64,000 nt of DNA from Bacteroidales bacterium (GTDB lineage: Bacteria > Bacteroidota > Bacteroidia > Bacteroidales > Marinilabiliaceae), in contig CAAFWU010000037.1 of NCBI GenBank assembly GCA_900766825.1, positions 1 to 64,000 of the forward strand. Direction: 5' to 3'. Position numbers and translations under genes: made by a program. The first letter of the stretch is position 1. Every line of letters begins with the position of its first letter. A model generated the notes under the pieces. The model did no database searches and had not been told where the DNA came from. It was given only the letters and a program-made list of their open reading frames with translations. Positions 40,122 through 49,673 of this stretch are shown in pieces.

Positions 40122-43100
40122 ATGAAATCAGCAACAAGAAGATTGTTCTTCTCGTGCCTCTTATCACTTCTGTGCATTGTAGCGTGGGCGCAGACAAGGG
40201 CAGTGAGCGGAACGGTGCGCGATGCCTCTGGCGTCCCTGTCATTGGTGCCTACGTGCTTGAGGAGGGTACCTCTAATGGTACCGTAACCGATGCCAACGG
40301 TGCTTTCGCAATCAATGTGGGATCCAATGCAACTCTCGTGGCTCAGTTTGTGGGCTATAACTCTCAGAAAGAGATTGTTGGCGACCGCACAACCATCGAT
40401 TTCGTCCTCTCCGATGAGATGCAGGAACTGCAAGAACTTATGGTTATTGGCTATGGCGTTCAGAAAAAAAGTGTCGTCACCGCCAGTATTGCTCGAGTGG
40501 GTGCCGAGGAACTTAGTCAAACAGCTCCTACGCGTGTTGATAACGCTCTCAAAGGTCTGGCCGCAGGCGTTCAGGTGACAACACAAAACGGTCAGCCAGG
40601 TTCTGCCGCTGTGGTACGTGTGCGTGGTACTGGTACCATCAACAACTCCGACCCCCTCTATATTGTGGACGGTATGCCTGTCAACGGTGGCATCGATAAT
40701 ATCAACCCTGCGGACATCGCCTCCATCGAGGTGCTTAAGGATGCTGCCTCGGCCGCTGTCTACGGTGCTCGTGCGGCCAACGGCGTTGTGCTCGTGACCA
40801 CCAAGAAGGGTGCCGAGGGTAAGGTAGACATCTCCTACGATGGCTCCTTTGGTTGGCAGAGCGCTTGGAAAAAACGCGATATGCTCAACGCCACCATGTA
40901 CGCCACCCTCATGAACGAGGCTGCCGACTACGCTGGTCAGGCTCGTAAGTTTGAGAATCCTGAAGCGCTGGGCGAGGGTACCAACTGGCAAGATGTGGCT
41001 TTCAACGACGGTGCTTTTGTTACCAACCATCAGTTGAGCGTCTCGGGAGCCAACGATCACGTCAACTACTATTTCTCGGTAGGCTATCTGGACCACGAGG
41101 GCATCTTGGGTGGCAACTACGACCACTCGAACTACAAGCGTCTCTCGCTCCGCAGCAATACCCTCTACAAGATTTTCGATGCCAAGGAGAACCGCAATTT
41201 CCTCCACACCCTCAATGCAGGTGTCAACGTGAGCTATTCTCGTGTGCGTAGCCAAAGCATCGAGGCTGGTAATCTAACCGCTTCGGTAATGGCCGATGCT
41301 CTCTTCATGGATCCAACTCTTAAGGTCTATGCCGACAGCGAGCAGGAAGTTCTCGATATGGCGGGCAGCAACTACGAAGCCAAATATGGTGAGTTGGTTC
41401 GCGACAAGAACTCGGGTCGTTTGCTCATGGTGCCTTCGCCCGACTTCAACGAGCTCTCCAACCCTCTGGGTCGTCTCTCTTTGCCCACCGAGACCAACAA
41501 TTCGGACAAGGTGATTGCCAACATCAACGTTGAACTTGGCATTTGGGACAACCTAAAGTACAAATTCTCATGGGGCTCCGATCTGGCTTTCTGGGGCACG
41601 GATGGATATAAGTACGCCTACTATCTGAACAAAAACAACCGCAACGAGGATTCGCAAGTCTGGTCGCAGATGAACCGTGGCTACACTTGGCTCATCGAGA
41701 ACTTGCTCACCTACGACAATACTTTTGGAGACCACTCTGTGGCCGTGGTGCTCGGTCAGAGCTCGCAACGCTACGAGGCTCGTCAGCTGGGTGGCTCGGC
41801 CTACGACATGGTCGACATCATTGAGGATAAGGCCAACTTGAACTTCACCACTGGTTTGGCTTCCGATGGCAGACGTGATAGCTACGGTGGTATGCAGGAC
41901 CCCAATAGCTTGGCTTCTTATTTCGGTCGCGTAAGCTACAACTTTGCCGAGCGCTATATGTTCCAGTTCACTGTTCGTCGCGATGGTTCTTCTCGCTTCG
42001 GTCCCAACAACAAGTGGGGTACCTTCCCCTCAGTTTCCGCAGGTTGGAACATTGCCAACGAGCCCTTTATGGCCAATGGTCCCGAGTGGCTCAATAATGC
42101 CAAGGTTCGCTTCTCGTGGGGTAAGAATGGTAACGAGAACATCGGCAACTTCCTCTACACAGCCAATGTGGCACTGGGCAACAACTATGTGCTTGGCACT
42201 GGCGACTCTCAGAAGATTGTGAACGGCTCCAAACCTTCGGGCACTCCAAACCCCGACATCAAGTGGGAGGAGAGTGAGCAGACCAACGTGGGCATCGACC
42301 TCGGTTTCTTTGCAAATGCCCTGACCCTGAGTGTAGATTACTACAAGAAGAGTACCAACGGTATGCTCAAAGAGATGGCTGTGCCCTCCTACTTGGGTGA
42401 GTCGAAACCTTGGGGCAACGTGGGCTCCATGGAAAACTCGGGTGTTGAATTCGAGTTGGGCTACAAACTTCGTAAGGGCGACTTCCACTTTGGCGTTCGT
42501 GCCAACATGAGCTACCTGAAGAACGAACTTATTAATCTGGGCAATGCCGACGGTTTCCAAACCATGGACAATGTGCATCAGATAGGCAACATTTCTCGTG
42601 CCGAGAACGGTCAGCCCTATCCCTACTTCTGGGGTCTGAAGACCAATGGCATCTTCCAAAACCAAGCTGAGATTGATGCCTACGCCAAGGATGGGGTGCT
42701 CATTCAGCCCAATGCTGTGCCTGGCGACGTACGTTTTGTGGACCTTAACGGCGATGGCGTCATCGACGATAACGATAAGACCAATATCGGCAAGGGTACT
42801 CCCGACTGGACCTTTGGCCTGAATATCAATGCCGAGTGGAAAGGCATAGACTTCTCTATGTTGATTTCTGGTCAGTGGGGCAACGACATTGTGGACGTGA
42901 CCCGTCGTTTGGACTGCCAATGGGTCAACCTGCCCGCCGAGTTTGCCGATCGTTGGCATGGTGAGGGCACTTCCAACTCCATGCCCCGCTTCTGCTGGAG
43001 CGGCAACGACAACAACAAGAACTGGGGTAACTTCTCCGACCTCTACGTTCGCAATGGTGCCTTTGCGCGAATCAAGAATATGCAGCTTGGCTACACACTG

Positions 43101-43289
43101 CCCCAGAGCTTGACAGAGAAGTTCTTTGTGGAGAGACTCCGCATCTATGCTGCTGCCGAGAACTTGGCCACCTTCACCTCTTACGAGGGTATGGAACCTG
43201 AGCTCAACAACGACACCCAGAGTGGTATCGACCGTGGCTACTATCCTCAGGCTCGCACCTTCTCCTTTGGCATAAACTTGAATTTCTAA
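40122..43289 (+). CDS. SusC/RagA family TonB-linked outer-membrane protein
   Basis: 1055 residues. A signal peptide (about 1-24) ends AWAQ. The carboxypeptidase-like domain (about 25-110: VSGTVRDASGVPVIGAYVLEEGTSNG) and the SusC plug (about 115-235: MVIGYGVQKKSVVTASIARVG, VRVRGTGTINNSDPLYIVDG, NPADIASIEVLKDAASAAVYGARAANGVVLVTTKKG) are textbook. The barrel ends FGINLNF. It forms the transport half of a SusCD glycan importer with the product of the next gene. Confidence 0.97.
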   Translation: MKSATRRLFFSCLLSLLCIVAWAQTRAVSGTVRDASGVPVIGAYVLEEGTSNGTVTDANGAFAINVGSNATLVAQFVGYNSQKEIVGDRTTIDFVLSDEMQELQELMVIGYGVQKKSVVTASIARVGAEELSQTAPTRVDNALKGLAAGVQVTTQNGQPGSAAVVRVRGTGTINNSDPLYIVDGMPVNGGIDNINPADIASIEVLKDAASAAVYGARAANGVVLVTTKKGAEGKVDISYDGSFGWQSAWKKRDMLNATMYATLMNEAADYAGQARKFENPEALGEGTNWQDVAFNDGAFVTNHQLSVSGANDHVNYYFSVGYLDHEGILGGNYDHSNYKRLSLRSNTLYKIFDAKENRNFLHTLNAGVNVSYSRVRSQSIEAGNLTASVMADALFMDPTLKVYADSEQEVLDMAGSNYEAKYGELVRDKNSGRLLMVPSPDFNELSNPLGRLSLPTETNNSDKVIANINVELGIWDNLKYKFSWGSDLAFWGTDGYKYAYYLNKNNRNEDSQVWSQMNRGYTWLIENLLTYDNTFGDHSVAVVLGQSSQRYEARQLGGSAYDMVDIIEDKANLNFTTGLASDGRRDSYGGMQDPNSLASYFGRVSYNFAERYMFQFTVRRDGSSRFGPNNKWGTFPSVSAGWNIANEPFMANGPEWLNNAKVRFSWGKNGNENIGNFLYTANVALGNNYVLGTGDSQKIVNGSKPSGTPNPDIKWEESEQTNVGIDLGFFANALTLSVDYYKKSTNGMLKEMAVPSYLGESKPWGNVGSMENSGVEFELGYKLRKGDFHFGVRANMSYLKNELINLGNADGFQTMDNVHQIGNISRAENGQPYPYFWGLKTNGIFQNQAEIDAYAKDGVLIQPNAVPGDVRFVDLNGDGVIDDNDKTNIGKGTPDWTFGLNINAEWKGIDFSMLISGQWGNDIVDVTRRLDCQWVNLPAEFADRWHGEGTSNSMPRFCWSGNDNNKNWGNFSDLYVRNGAFARIKNMQLGYTLPQSLTEKFFVERLRIYAAAENLATFTSYEGMEPELNNDTQSGIDRGYYPQARTFSFGINLNF

Positions 43290-43302
43290 TTTGTCAAAAG
43301 CT

Positions 43303-44925
43303 ATGAAAACTAAATATATAACCCTCTCGTCGGTGCCCAGTGTCCTCAATACACTTGCGGCATTTGCGACGCTTGCGTCCCTCACGGCTTGCGGCGACGA
43401 CTTTTTGACCGAGGAGCCTGCCAGCTCGGTGGTTATCGATGGCTACTATGAATCCAACAGCCGCATTCTGGAATCGGCCATTGCGGCCTACGACCCCATG
43501 CAGTGGTTCGACTATTTCGATGGTTGGGCACCTCTCTCTCTCACTTGGGACTGCTTGGCGGACGATATCTACGTGGGCGGTGGCTCCACTTCGGACCAAG
43601 GTCAGCTCCATCTTATCTCACAATACCGTTCGGATGCTTCCAACAACATAAGCGGTCTTTGGACGGCATGCTATTCGGGCATCAACCGCTCCATTCGTCT
43701 CATTGACAATGCCGAAGCCTCCAGCCTAATCTCGGAGGAACAGCGCAAAGGCTATGTGGCCGAGGGCCTTGCTCTCCGCAGCTGGTACTACTCTGTGCTC
43801 TGGAAAACTTGGGGCAATGTTCCTTACTATGAAGAAAACCTTAGCGAACCCTATTTGGCCAAGCAACTTACGGCCGACGAAATCTATCAAAAGATTGCCG
43901 CCGATCTGGAGCAGGTGCTTGAAATGAATGTTCTGCCCATGCGCCAAGCTGCTGGTCTCGAGGGTCGTATGACTCAGGCCGCAGTGGCCATGACCTACGC
44001 CGATGTGGTTATGCTCCAAGCCGACCAATCAAGATATGCCAAGGCTCTCAAGTATATGGAGGATATCATTGGCAGCACACAGTATGATCTCGTCTCGGCT
44101 CAAGAGCTGTGGGATGTTACCAATGAGTGGAACGACGAGATTATTATGGACATCAACTACGTGGCTGCTGGTGGCAAACGAGGATGGGGCGATGCTCAGG
44201 CCTCTGGTGGCACTGTGTTGCCTGCCATGATTGGTATCGATGGCTTCACCTCCGATGAGCCCAGTCCCGAATTTCAAGGCGGATGGGGTTTCTGCACCGT
44301 CTCCAAAGAGGTCTACGATGACTACGAAGCCACCGACCTTCGCCGAGACCAAGGCATCTTGAATATGGACGCCTACATAAAGGATAAAGCCGCTCAGGGC
44401 TACACCGTTAGCTACGGTGGTCGATATCAGAACACTGGTTATTTCCTTCGCAAATATTTGCCCCGTCCTGGTGGCAACAGCGGTTGCGCAGGCGATGCCG
44501 ACCTCAACTGGGACTATAACCTCCATATTTATCGCTTTGCCGAGACTTTGCTCAATGCTGCCGAATTGGCACAGCAGACGGGCGATGCAACCAAAGCCCA
44601 AACCTATTATGATCGTGTTCGCACACGTGCTGGAGTGCCAAGCCGCGAAGCCTCTATCGACAACATCTTAGACGAGCGCCGTCTGGAGTTTGTGGGCGAG
44701 GGCAAACGCTACTTCGACCTCGTCCGCTCGGGCAAGGCCGCACAGACCCTTACTGCTGGCGGTGGCAAGCTGCTGCAAGATAAGGAGACTATGACATGGG
44801 GCGGACAGGCAATTCCCGAACGCGCAACGTGGACCCCAACTAAGCGCTATCTGCAAATTCCGCAGGGCGAAATAGAGGCCACAGCCTCGAAAGGCGAGTT
44901 TACCATTGTGCAAAATCCTAAGTAG
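43303..44925 (+). CDS. SusD/RagB family nutrient-binding lipoprotein
   Basis: 540 residues from ATG 43303, 13 bases after susC; a TTG at 43291 in the same frame is less likely. Lipobox SLTAC (Cys about 30) followed by GDDF. SusD-type repeats and the conserved C-terminal block IDNILDERRLEFVGEGKRYFDLVRSG are clear. It binds oligosaccharide at the cell surface and closes over SusC. The glycan is not readable, though the GH3 gene behind it suggests a beta-linked glucoside or xyloside. Confidence 0.96.
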   Translation: MKTKYITLSSVPSVLNTLAAFATLASLTACGDDFLTEEPASSVVIDGYYESNSRILESAIAAYDPMQWFDYFDGWAPLSLTWDCLADDIYVGGGSTSDQGQLHLISQYRSDASNNISGLWTACYSGINRSIRLIDNAEASSLISEEQRKGYVAEGLALRSWYYSVLWKTWGNVPYYEENLSEPYLAKQLTADEIYQKIAADLEQVLEMNVLPMRQAAGLEGRMTQAAVAMTYADVVMLQADQSRYAKALKYMEDIIGSTQYDLVSAQELWDVTNEWNDEIIMDINYVAAGGKRGWGDAQASGGTVLPAMIGIDGFTSDEPSPEFQGGWGFCTVSKEVYDDYEATDLRRDQGILNMDAYIKDKAAQGYTVSYGGRYQNTGYFLRKYLPRPGGNSGCAGDADLNWDYNLHIYRFAETLLNAAELAQQTGDATKAQTYYDRVRTRAGVPSREASIDNILDERRLEFVGEGKRYFDLVRSGKAAQTLTAGGGKLLQDKETMTWGGQAIPERATWTPTKRYLQIPQGEIEATASKGEFTIVQNPK

Positions 44926-44985
44926 TTGGCAAAGGCATAGCAAGGGAGGCTCTTGGGCATCCTTTGCTTTGCCATTTATAATAAT

Positions 44986-47310
44986 ATGGTGAAAATGAAA
45001 GCATCAGCAACAAATCTCATGGTCCTTGTGACCCTCTTGCCGCTTATGTCTTTTTTCGCAGGCGAGCAGAAGGCATTGGGGCAATCTGCAGAGCAATATG
45101 CAATGGCATTTGCATCCCAAACAACGGAACCTTCTCTGCTGCCTTATCAGAATGAGTCGCTGCCCATGGAGGAGCGCATCTCCGATGCCTTGGGGCGTAT
45201 GACCTTGCAAGAGAAGATTAACATCATCCACGCTCAGAGCAAATTCAGTTCCCCAGGCGTCCCCCGGCTTGGCATTCCTGGTCTCTGGACCACCGACGGT
45301 CCCCATGGCATTCGTGCCGAGGTGCTTTGGGATGAGTGGAATCAAGCTGGGTGGACCAACGATAGCTGCACAGCATTTCCTGCTCTCACCTGTTTGGCCG
45401 CAACATGGGATCCCAACATGGCAGCCATCTATGGTCGCGCTCTGGGCGAGGAGGCTCGCTACCGTGGCAAGGATGTGGTGCTTGGACCTGGTGTGAATAT
45501 CTATCGCACCCCACTTAATGGCAGAAACTTTGAGTATATGGGCGAGGATCCTCTGCTGGCCAGCCGCATGGTGGTGCCCTATATTCAGGCTATGCAGAGC
45601 CTCGGCGTGGCGTCCTGTGTGAAGCACTATGCTTTGAACAACAACGAGATTAATCGTCACACCACTAATGTGATTCTGAGCGAGAGGGCACTACGCGAAA
45701 TCTACTTGCCCGCCTTCCATGCTGCTGTGACCGAGGGTGGGGCGTGGAGCATAATGGGCTCCTATAATCTATATAAGGATGAGCACTGTTGCCACAATAA
45801 CATAATGCTCAATCAGATACTTAAGGAAGAATGGGGCTTCGACGGAGCTGTGGTCTCCGACTGGGGGGGCACGCACAATACCCTCGAAGCCATCAAGAAT
45901 GGTCTCGATCTCGAGTTCGGAAGCTGGACAAACGGACTCACCAATGGAGCCAGCAATGCCTACGATAACTACTTTTTGGCCAATCCCTATCGTGAACTCA
46001 TAGTCTCGGGGCAGATGGGCACAGCCGAGTTGGACGCTAAGGTGCGTCGTGTGCTGCGTCTCATCTTCCGCACATCAATGAAACAGAATAAGCCTTTTGG
46101 CGCTCTTGGCAATGAGGCTCACTCTCAGGCTGCTCGCACCATTGCAGGTCAGGGCATTGTTCTGTTGCAAAACAAAGGGAACGTTCTGCCCATGCAGGTG
46201 ACCAAAGGAAAGCGCATTCTGGTGGTGGGCGAGAACGCCATAAAGCCCCTCACGGTGGGTGGCGGCAGCTCATCGCTCAAGGCGCGCTACGAGGTGTCGC
46301 CACTCGATGGTCTGCGCCGTAGGTTTGGTTCGGTGGCCGAGGTGCTCTATGCCCGCGGCTATGTGGGTAGCACTCAGACAATTCAGGATGGTCTGACCGC
46401 TGGTGCCGACCTTACGGACAATCGCTCTGCCAAGGAGCTTATTCGCGAGGCTGTGGCCATGGCCGAAAAGGCGGACTACGTGATTTTTGTGGGCGGTCTG
46501 AATAAAGATGCTCATCAGGATTGCGAGGATTCCGACCGCAAAGGTCTCGAGCTTCCCTATGGTCAAGATGCTGTCATTGAGGCCCTTGCTGCCGTATGCC
46601 CCCGTTTGGTGGTGGTGAATATTTCGGGCAATGCTGTGGCCATGCCTTGGGTCGATAAGGTGGGGAGCATTGTGCAAGCCTGGTATCTGGGCTCGGAATC
46701 TGGCAATGCCATTGCCGATGTGCTGAGTGGCGATGTTTGTCCCTCGGGTCGTTTGCCCTTCTCCTTCCCCAAAAAGCTGACCGATGTGGGCGCACATGCT
46801 TTGGGTGCATATCTTGGGACACCTCGAACGGATGGTAGTCACATTGTGGATCTTACCTATGCAGAGGACATCTTGGTAGGCTATCGTTGGCACGACACCA
46901 AGAAAGTTGAGCCCCTCTTTGCTTTTGGTCATGGTCTGAGCTATACGCAGTTTGCCTATTCGGACCTCCGCCTTTCGGGCAAGAACATGAGCCAAAATCC
47001 AAGCGATACGCTCACGCTCACTTTCAAGATTACCAACAAGGGACAGCGTGCTGGTGCCGAGGTGGCTCAACTCTACATTGCGGACCCCAAATGTTCTGTC
47101 CTCCGTCCCGCCAAAGAACTTAAAGCCTTCTGCAAAGTTTGGCTCGAGGCTGGTCAGACAAAGGAGGTGACATTAAAAGTCTCTGTGACCGACCTGATGT
47201 TCTATGACGAGGCTCAACATCAGTGGCGTGCCGAGGCAGGTCGCTTCGACGTGCTCATTGGAGCATCGGCTGCCGACATAAAACTCAAGGGCTTGGTAGA
47301 ACTTAAGTAA
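44986..47310 (+). CDS. glycoside hydrolase family 3 beta-glycosidase
   Basis: 774 residues from ATG 44986 (the ATG at 44995 is an equal candidate). Signal peptide about 1-33. The GH3 N-terminal domain contains LGIPGLWTTDGPHGIR, VKHYALNNNEINRH (Lys-His pair) and GAVVSDWGGTH, whose Asp is the nucleophile. The GH3 C-terminal domain contains LPMQVTKGKRILVVGENA, and a fibronectin-like end starts VAQLYIADP. It splits terminal beta-linked glucose or xylose from oligosaccharides brought in by SusCD. It lies 60 bases after susD, in the same operon. Confidence 0.95.
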   Translation: MVKMKASATNLMVLVTLLPLMSFFAGEQKALGQSAEQYAMAFASQTTEPSLLPYQNESLPMEERISDALGRMTLQEKINIIHAQSKFSSPGVPRLGIPGLWTTDGPHGIRAEVLWDEWNQAGWTNDSCTAFPALTCLAATWDPNMAAIYGRALGEEARYRGKDVVLGPGVNIYRTPLNGRNFEYMGEDPLLASRMVVPYIQAMQSLGVASCVKHYALNNNEINRHTTNVILSERALREIYLPAFHAAVTEGGAWSIMGSYNLYKDEHCCHNNIMLNQILKEEWGFDGAVVSDWGGTHNTLEAIKNGLDLEFGSWTNGLTNGASNAYDNYFLANPYRELIVSGQMGTAELDAKVRRVLRLIFRTSMKQNKPFGALGNEAHSQAARTIAGQGIVLLQNKGNVLPMQVTKGKRILVVGENAIKPLTVGGGSSSLKARYEVSPLDGLRRRFGSVAEVLYARGYVGSTQTIQDGLTAGADLTDNRSAKELIREAVAMAEKADYVIFVGGLNKDAHQDCEDSDRKGLELPYGQDAVIEALAAVCPRLVVVNISGNAVAMPWVDKVGSIVQAWYLGSESGNAIADVLSGDVCPSGRLPFSFPKKLTDVGAHALGAYLGTPRTDGSHIVDLTYAEDILVGYRWHDTKKVEPLFAFGHGLSYTQFAYSDLRLSGKNMSQNPSDTLTLTFKITNKGQRAGAEVAQLYIADPKCSVLRPAKELKAFCKVWLEAGQTKEVTLKVSVTDLMFYDEAQHQWRAEAGRFDVLIGASAADIKLKGLVELK

Positions 47311-47340
47311 AGTCGGTTTTTGTTTATTGTGTGAAAGCAG

Positions 47341-47375
47341 AATGGGGCGGCCAACGGTTGGTTGGTCGCCCCATT
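47341..47375 (+). terminator. hairpin terminator after the GH3 gene
   Basis: A 15-bp stem, AATGGGGCGGCCAAC / GTTGGTCGCCCCATT, loop GGTTG, one G-U pair. The following bases are only moderately T-rich. Confidence 0.7.
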
Positions 47376-47460
47376 GTGGTTGTTGGTGATGTTTTACTGT
47401 GTATGTAGTTTATTTATAGTGTTTTACTATCTGGTGTTTGTGTGATCTTATACTGTTCTC

Positions 47461-47513
47461 TGCACGAATCTCAAAATCTTTTTCCTTGAAAACTGCACAA
47501 ATCTCAAAATCTT
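47461..47513. repeat. short direct repeat, two copies
   Basis: TGCACGAATCTCAAAATCTT (47461-47480) and TGCACAAATCTCAAAATCTT (47494-47513) differ by one base and start 33 bases apart. They lie between two terminators in a gene-free stretch. Confidence 0.75.
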
Positions 47514-47548
47514 CCATCCCATCCACAAATATAAATCAGCACGTCAAA

Positions 47549-47601
47549 CAAAAAAATCACTCCCCCAACGGTCAAAAACACATTGTCCGTTGGGGGAGTG
47601 A
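47549..47601 (-). terminator. terminator of the Phe/Tyr operon
   Basis: On the minus strand a perfect 15-bp stem TCACTCCCCCAACGG / CCGTTGGGGGAGTGA (47587-47601 with 47557-47571) with a 15-base loop, followed by a T run. It begins 32 bases after the tyrA stop. Confidence 0.9.
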
Positions 47602-47632
47602 AATATTTTAATAGACAAGAACCTACTGGTTC

Positions 47633-48415
47633 CTAACTATTCTCTTTTATGTTCTGCCTCAGTCTGTTGAGGTATTTGCTCATCTCGGCAGAGTCTCGGC
47701 GCTTGATAATTTCCAGCAGATCCTCCATCTGTGTAACCACATTCTCTACCTTCTCGGGAGTGTAGGGACTGAAGAGAATTTCTGAAACCAGATAATCATC
47801 CTCCGATAGCACTCCTTTGGCAATGTCCAAATGCTTGGCAAACGTGGTGCCTGGGGCACTTGGGTTTTTCATGCATGCCGCAAAAACCATGGTGGAGACA
47901 AAGGGGATGGAGAGCGAGTAGGTCATCATCTCATCGTGCTCCTCGAAGCTGAATTCGTGCAACTGCAGACCAAGGTTGCCATAGAGATCCTTGAAAAAGA
48001 CTCGACCCAAATGGTCGCCCTCGCTTATGATAACTGCGTGGTTCTGACTCAGTTCGCGCAAGTTGGCAAAGGTGGGACCAAACATGGGGTGGGTGGAGAC
48101 AAAGGGGCGTCCGCTGCGCTTGTAGAATTCGAGCAGACCAGTCTTGACCGACGCTATGTCGCTGAGCATGCAGCGGTCGCTCACGTAGGGCAGCACCTCC
48201 TCGAAGGTCTGCATGGTGTACTTGAGCGTAACGGCATTGATGAGCAACTCCGGATTGAATTCGCGTATCTCTTCGAGGCTCGTCAGCCTACGGGTGTTGA
48301 AGACGTACTGCAACTTGCGAACGTCTACATCGTAGATGGCCACCTCGTGGAGCAGGCACATGGTGTCTGCCAAGAACGAGCCCATTTTGCCCGCCCCGAC
48401 AATGCATATCCTCAT
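47633..48415 (-). CDS. tyrA: prephenate dehydrogenase
   Basis: 260 residues. N-terminal Rossmann motif ICIVGAGKMGSFLAD (GxGxxG). Prephenate dehydrogenase features: SDIASVKTGLLE, FVSTHPMFGPT (catalytic His region) and the all-helical C-terminal half. It converts prephenate to 4-hydroxyphenylpyruvate with NAD(P). No ACT domain. Last gene of the aromatic operon, 11 bases after the DAHP synthase gene. Confidence 0.93.
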   Translation of the reverse strand: MRICIVGAGKMGSFLADTMCLLHEVAIYDVDVRKLQYVFNTRRLTSLEEIREFNPELLINAVTLKYTMQTFEEVLPYVSDRCMLSDIASVKTGLLEFYKRSGRPFVSTHPMFGPTFANLRELSQNHAVIISEGDHLGRVFFKDLYGNLGLQLHEFSFEEHDEMMTYSLSIPFVSTMVFAACMKNPSAPGTTFAKHLDIAKGVLSEDDYLVSEILFSPYTPEKVENVVTQMEDLLEIIKRRDSAEMSKYLNRLRQNIKENS

Positions 48416-48426
48416 GGCCTCGGGTC

Positions 48427-49527
48427 TTACTTCTTCTGCTTCTGCATCTCCTGCATCACCAAGGTCTGCCTGTTCACACTCTCCTCGTGGATGGCCTCGT
48501 AGAGCTTAACAACGAAGTCGGGATTCAAGTGGTTCTGCTCGGCAATTGCACGACGGTTTTTCAGAATCTCGTCGTAGCGGCGGCTCTGGAGCACGGTGAT
48601 GCCGTTCTCGAATTTATATTTTGCAATCTGCTCCGATATGCTCATGCGCTTGGCCATCATCTCTACCACTTGCTTGTCCAGCAGGTCGATCTTTTGGCGC
48701 AGCTCGTCCAACTCGGTGCGTGGCTTGTCGCCAATGACGGCCTCGCGGATAACCAGATCGTTCAGGATCATCTTGAGGTGGGCGGGGGTCACCTGCTGCT
48801 TGGCGTCGCTCCAGGCACGGGCGGGGCACTCGTGGCTCTCGATGATGAGACCATCGAAGTTGAGGTCCATGGCTTGCTGGCTAATCTCCAGAATGAGGTC
48901 GGAGTCGCCAGAGATGTGGCTGGGGTCGGTGATGATGGGCAGGTTGGGTATGCGACGATGGAGCTCGATGGCAATCTGCCACTGAGGGTCGTTGCGGTAT
49001 TTAATTTTCTGGTAGACCGAGAAACCGCGGTGTATGGCGCCGAGCTTCTTGATGCCAGCGCGGTTGAGACGCTCGAAGGCACCGATCCACAACTCGAGGT
49101 CGGGGTTTACGGGGTTCTTGATCAGCACGGGCATGTCGGTGCCACGCAGAGCATCGGCAACCTCCTGAACAGCAAAGGGGTTGGCGGTGGTGCGAGCGCC
49201 AATCCATACCATGTCCACGCCATATTTTATGGCCTCGTAGACGTGCTGAGCTGTGGCCACCTCAACGGCGGTGTACATGCCAGTCTCTTTCTTGACCCTT
49301 TGGAGCCAAGGCAGACCAACAGAGCCTACGCCCTCGAACGAACCTGGGCGGGTACGGGGTTTCCAGATGCCAGCGCGGAATACCTTGACACCGTTGGCTG
49401 CCAAATCGCGTGCTGTGTTCATCACCTGCTCCTCGGTCTCGGCGCTGCAGGGGCCGGCTATGATGATAGGACGTTTGTCCTCCATGCCTGGCAATAAGAT
49501 TGATTCAAGTTCCAGTTGTGCTTCCAT
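48427..49527 (-). CDS. bifunctional DAHP synthase / chorismate mutase
   Basis: 366 residues. The N-terminal type I-beta DAHP synthase domain (about 15-260) shows RPIIIAGPCSAETEEQV, GIWKPRTRPGSFEGVG, AIHRGFSVYQKIKYRN and TDPSHISGD. The C-terminal type II chorismate mutase domain (about 275-355) shows ELRQKIDLLDKQVVEMMAKRMSISEQIAKYK. This is the standard fused protein of Bacteroidales. It both opens the shikimate pathway and makes prephenate for the PheA and TyrA encoded beside it. The mutase domain may give feedback control of the synthase by prephenate. Confidence 0.95.
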   Translation of the reverse strand: MEAQLELESILLPGMEDKRPIIIAGPCSAETEEQVMNTARDLAANGVKVFRAGIWKPRTRPGSFEGVGSVGLPWLQRVKKETGMYTAVEVATAQHVYEAIKYGVDMVWIGARTTANPFAVQEVADALRGTDMPVLIKNPVNPDLELWIGAFERLNRAGIKKLGAIHRGFSVYQKIKYRNDPQWQIAIELHRRIPNLPIITDPSHISGDSDLILEISQQAMDLNFDGLIIESHECPARAWSDAKQQVTPAHLKMILNDLVIREAVIGDKPRTELDELRQKIDLLDKQVVEMMAKRMSISEQIAKYKFENGITVLQSRRYDEILKNRRAIAEQNHLNPDFVVKLYEAIHEESVNRQTLVMQEMQKQKK

Positions 49528-49673
49528 TGTTTATGCTTATTTCTTTTGATGAGCCTCGTGGACCGAATGCTTCTCTTCTAATAACTTAGAAAAAGTATGG
49601 TCGAATAATTTGATCCAATTTTGAGGCCTACGTTTTTTTTTAAGTTGATTCTTTTCTTGGCTACGGACCTATG

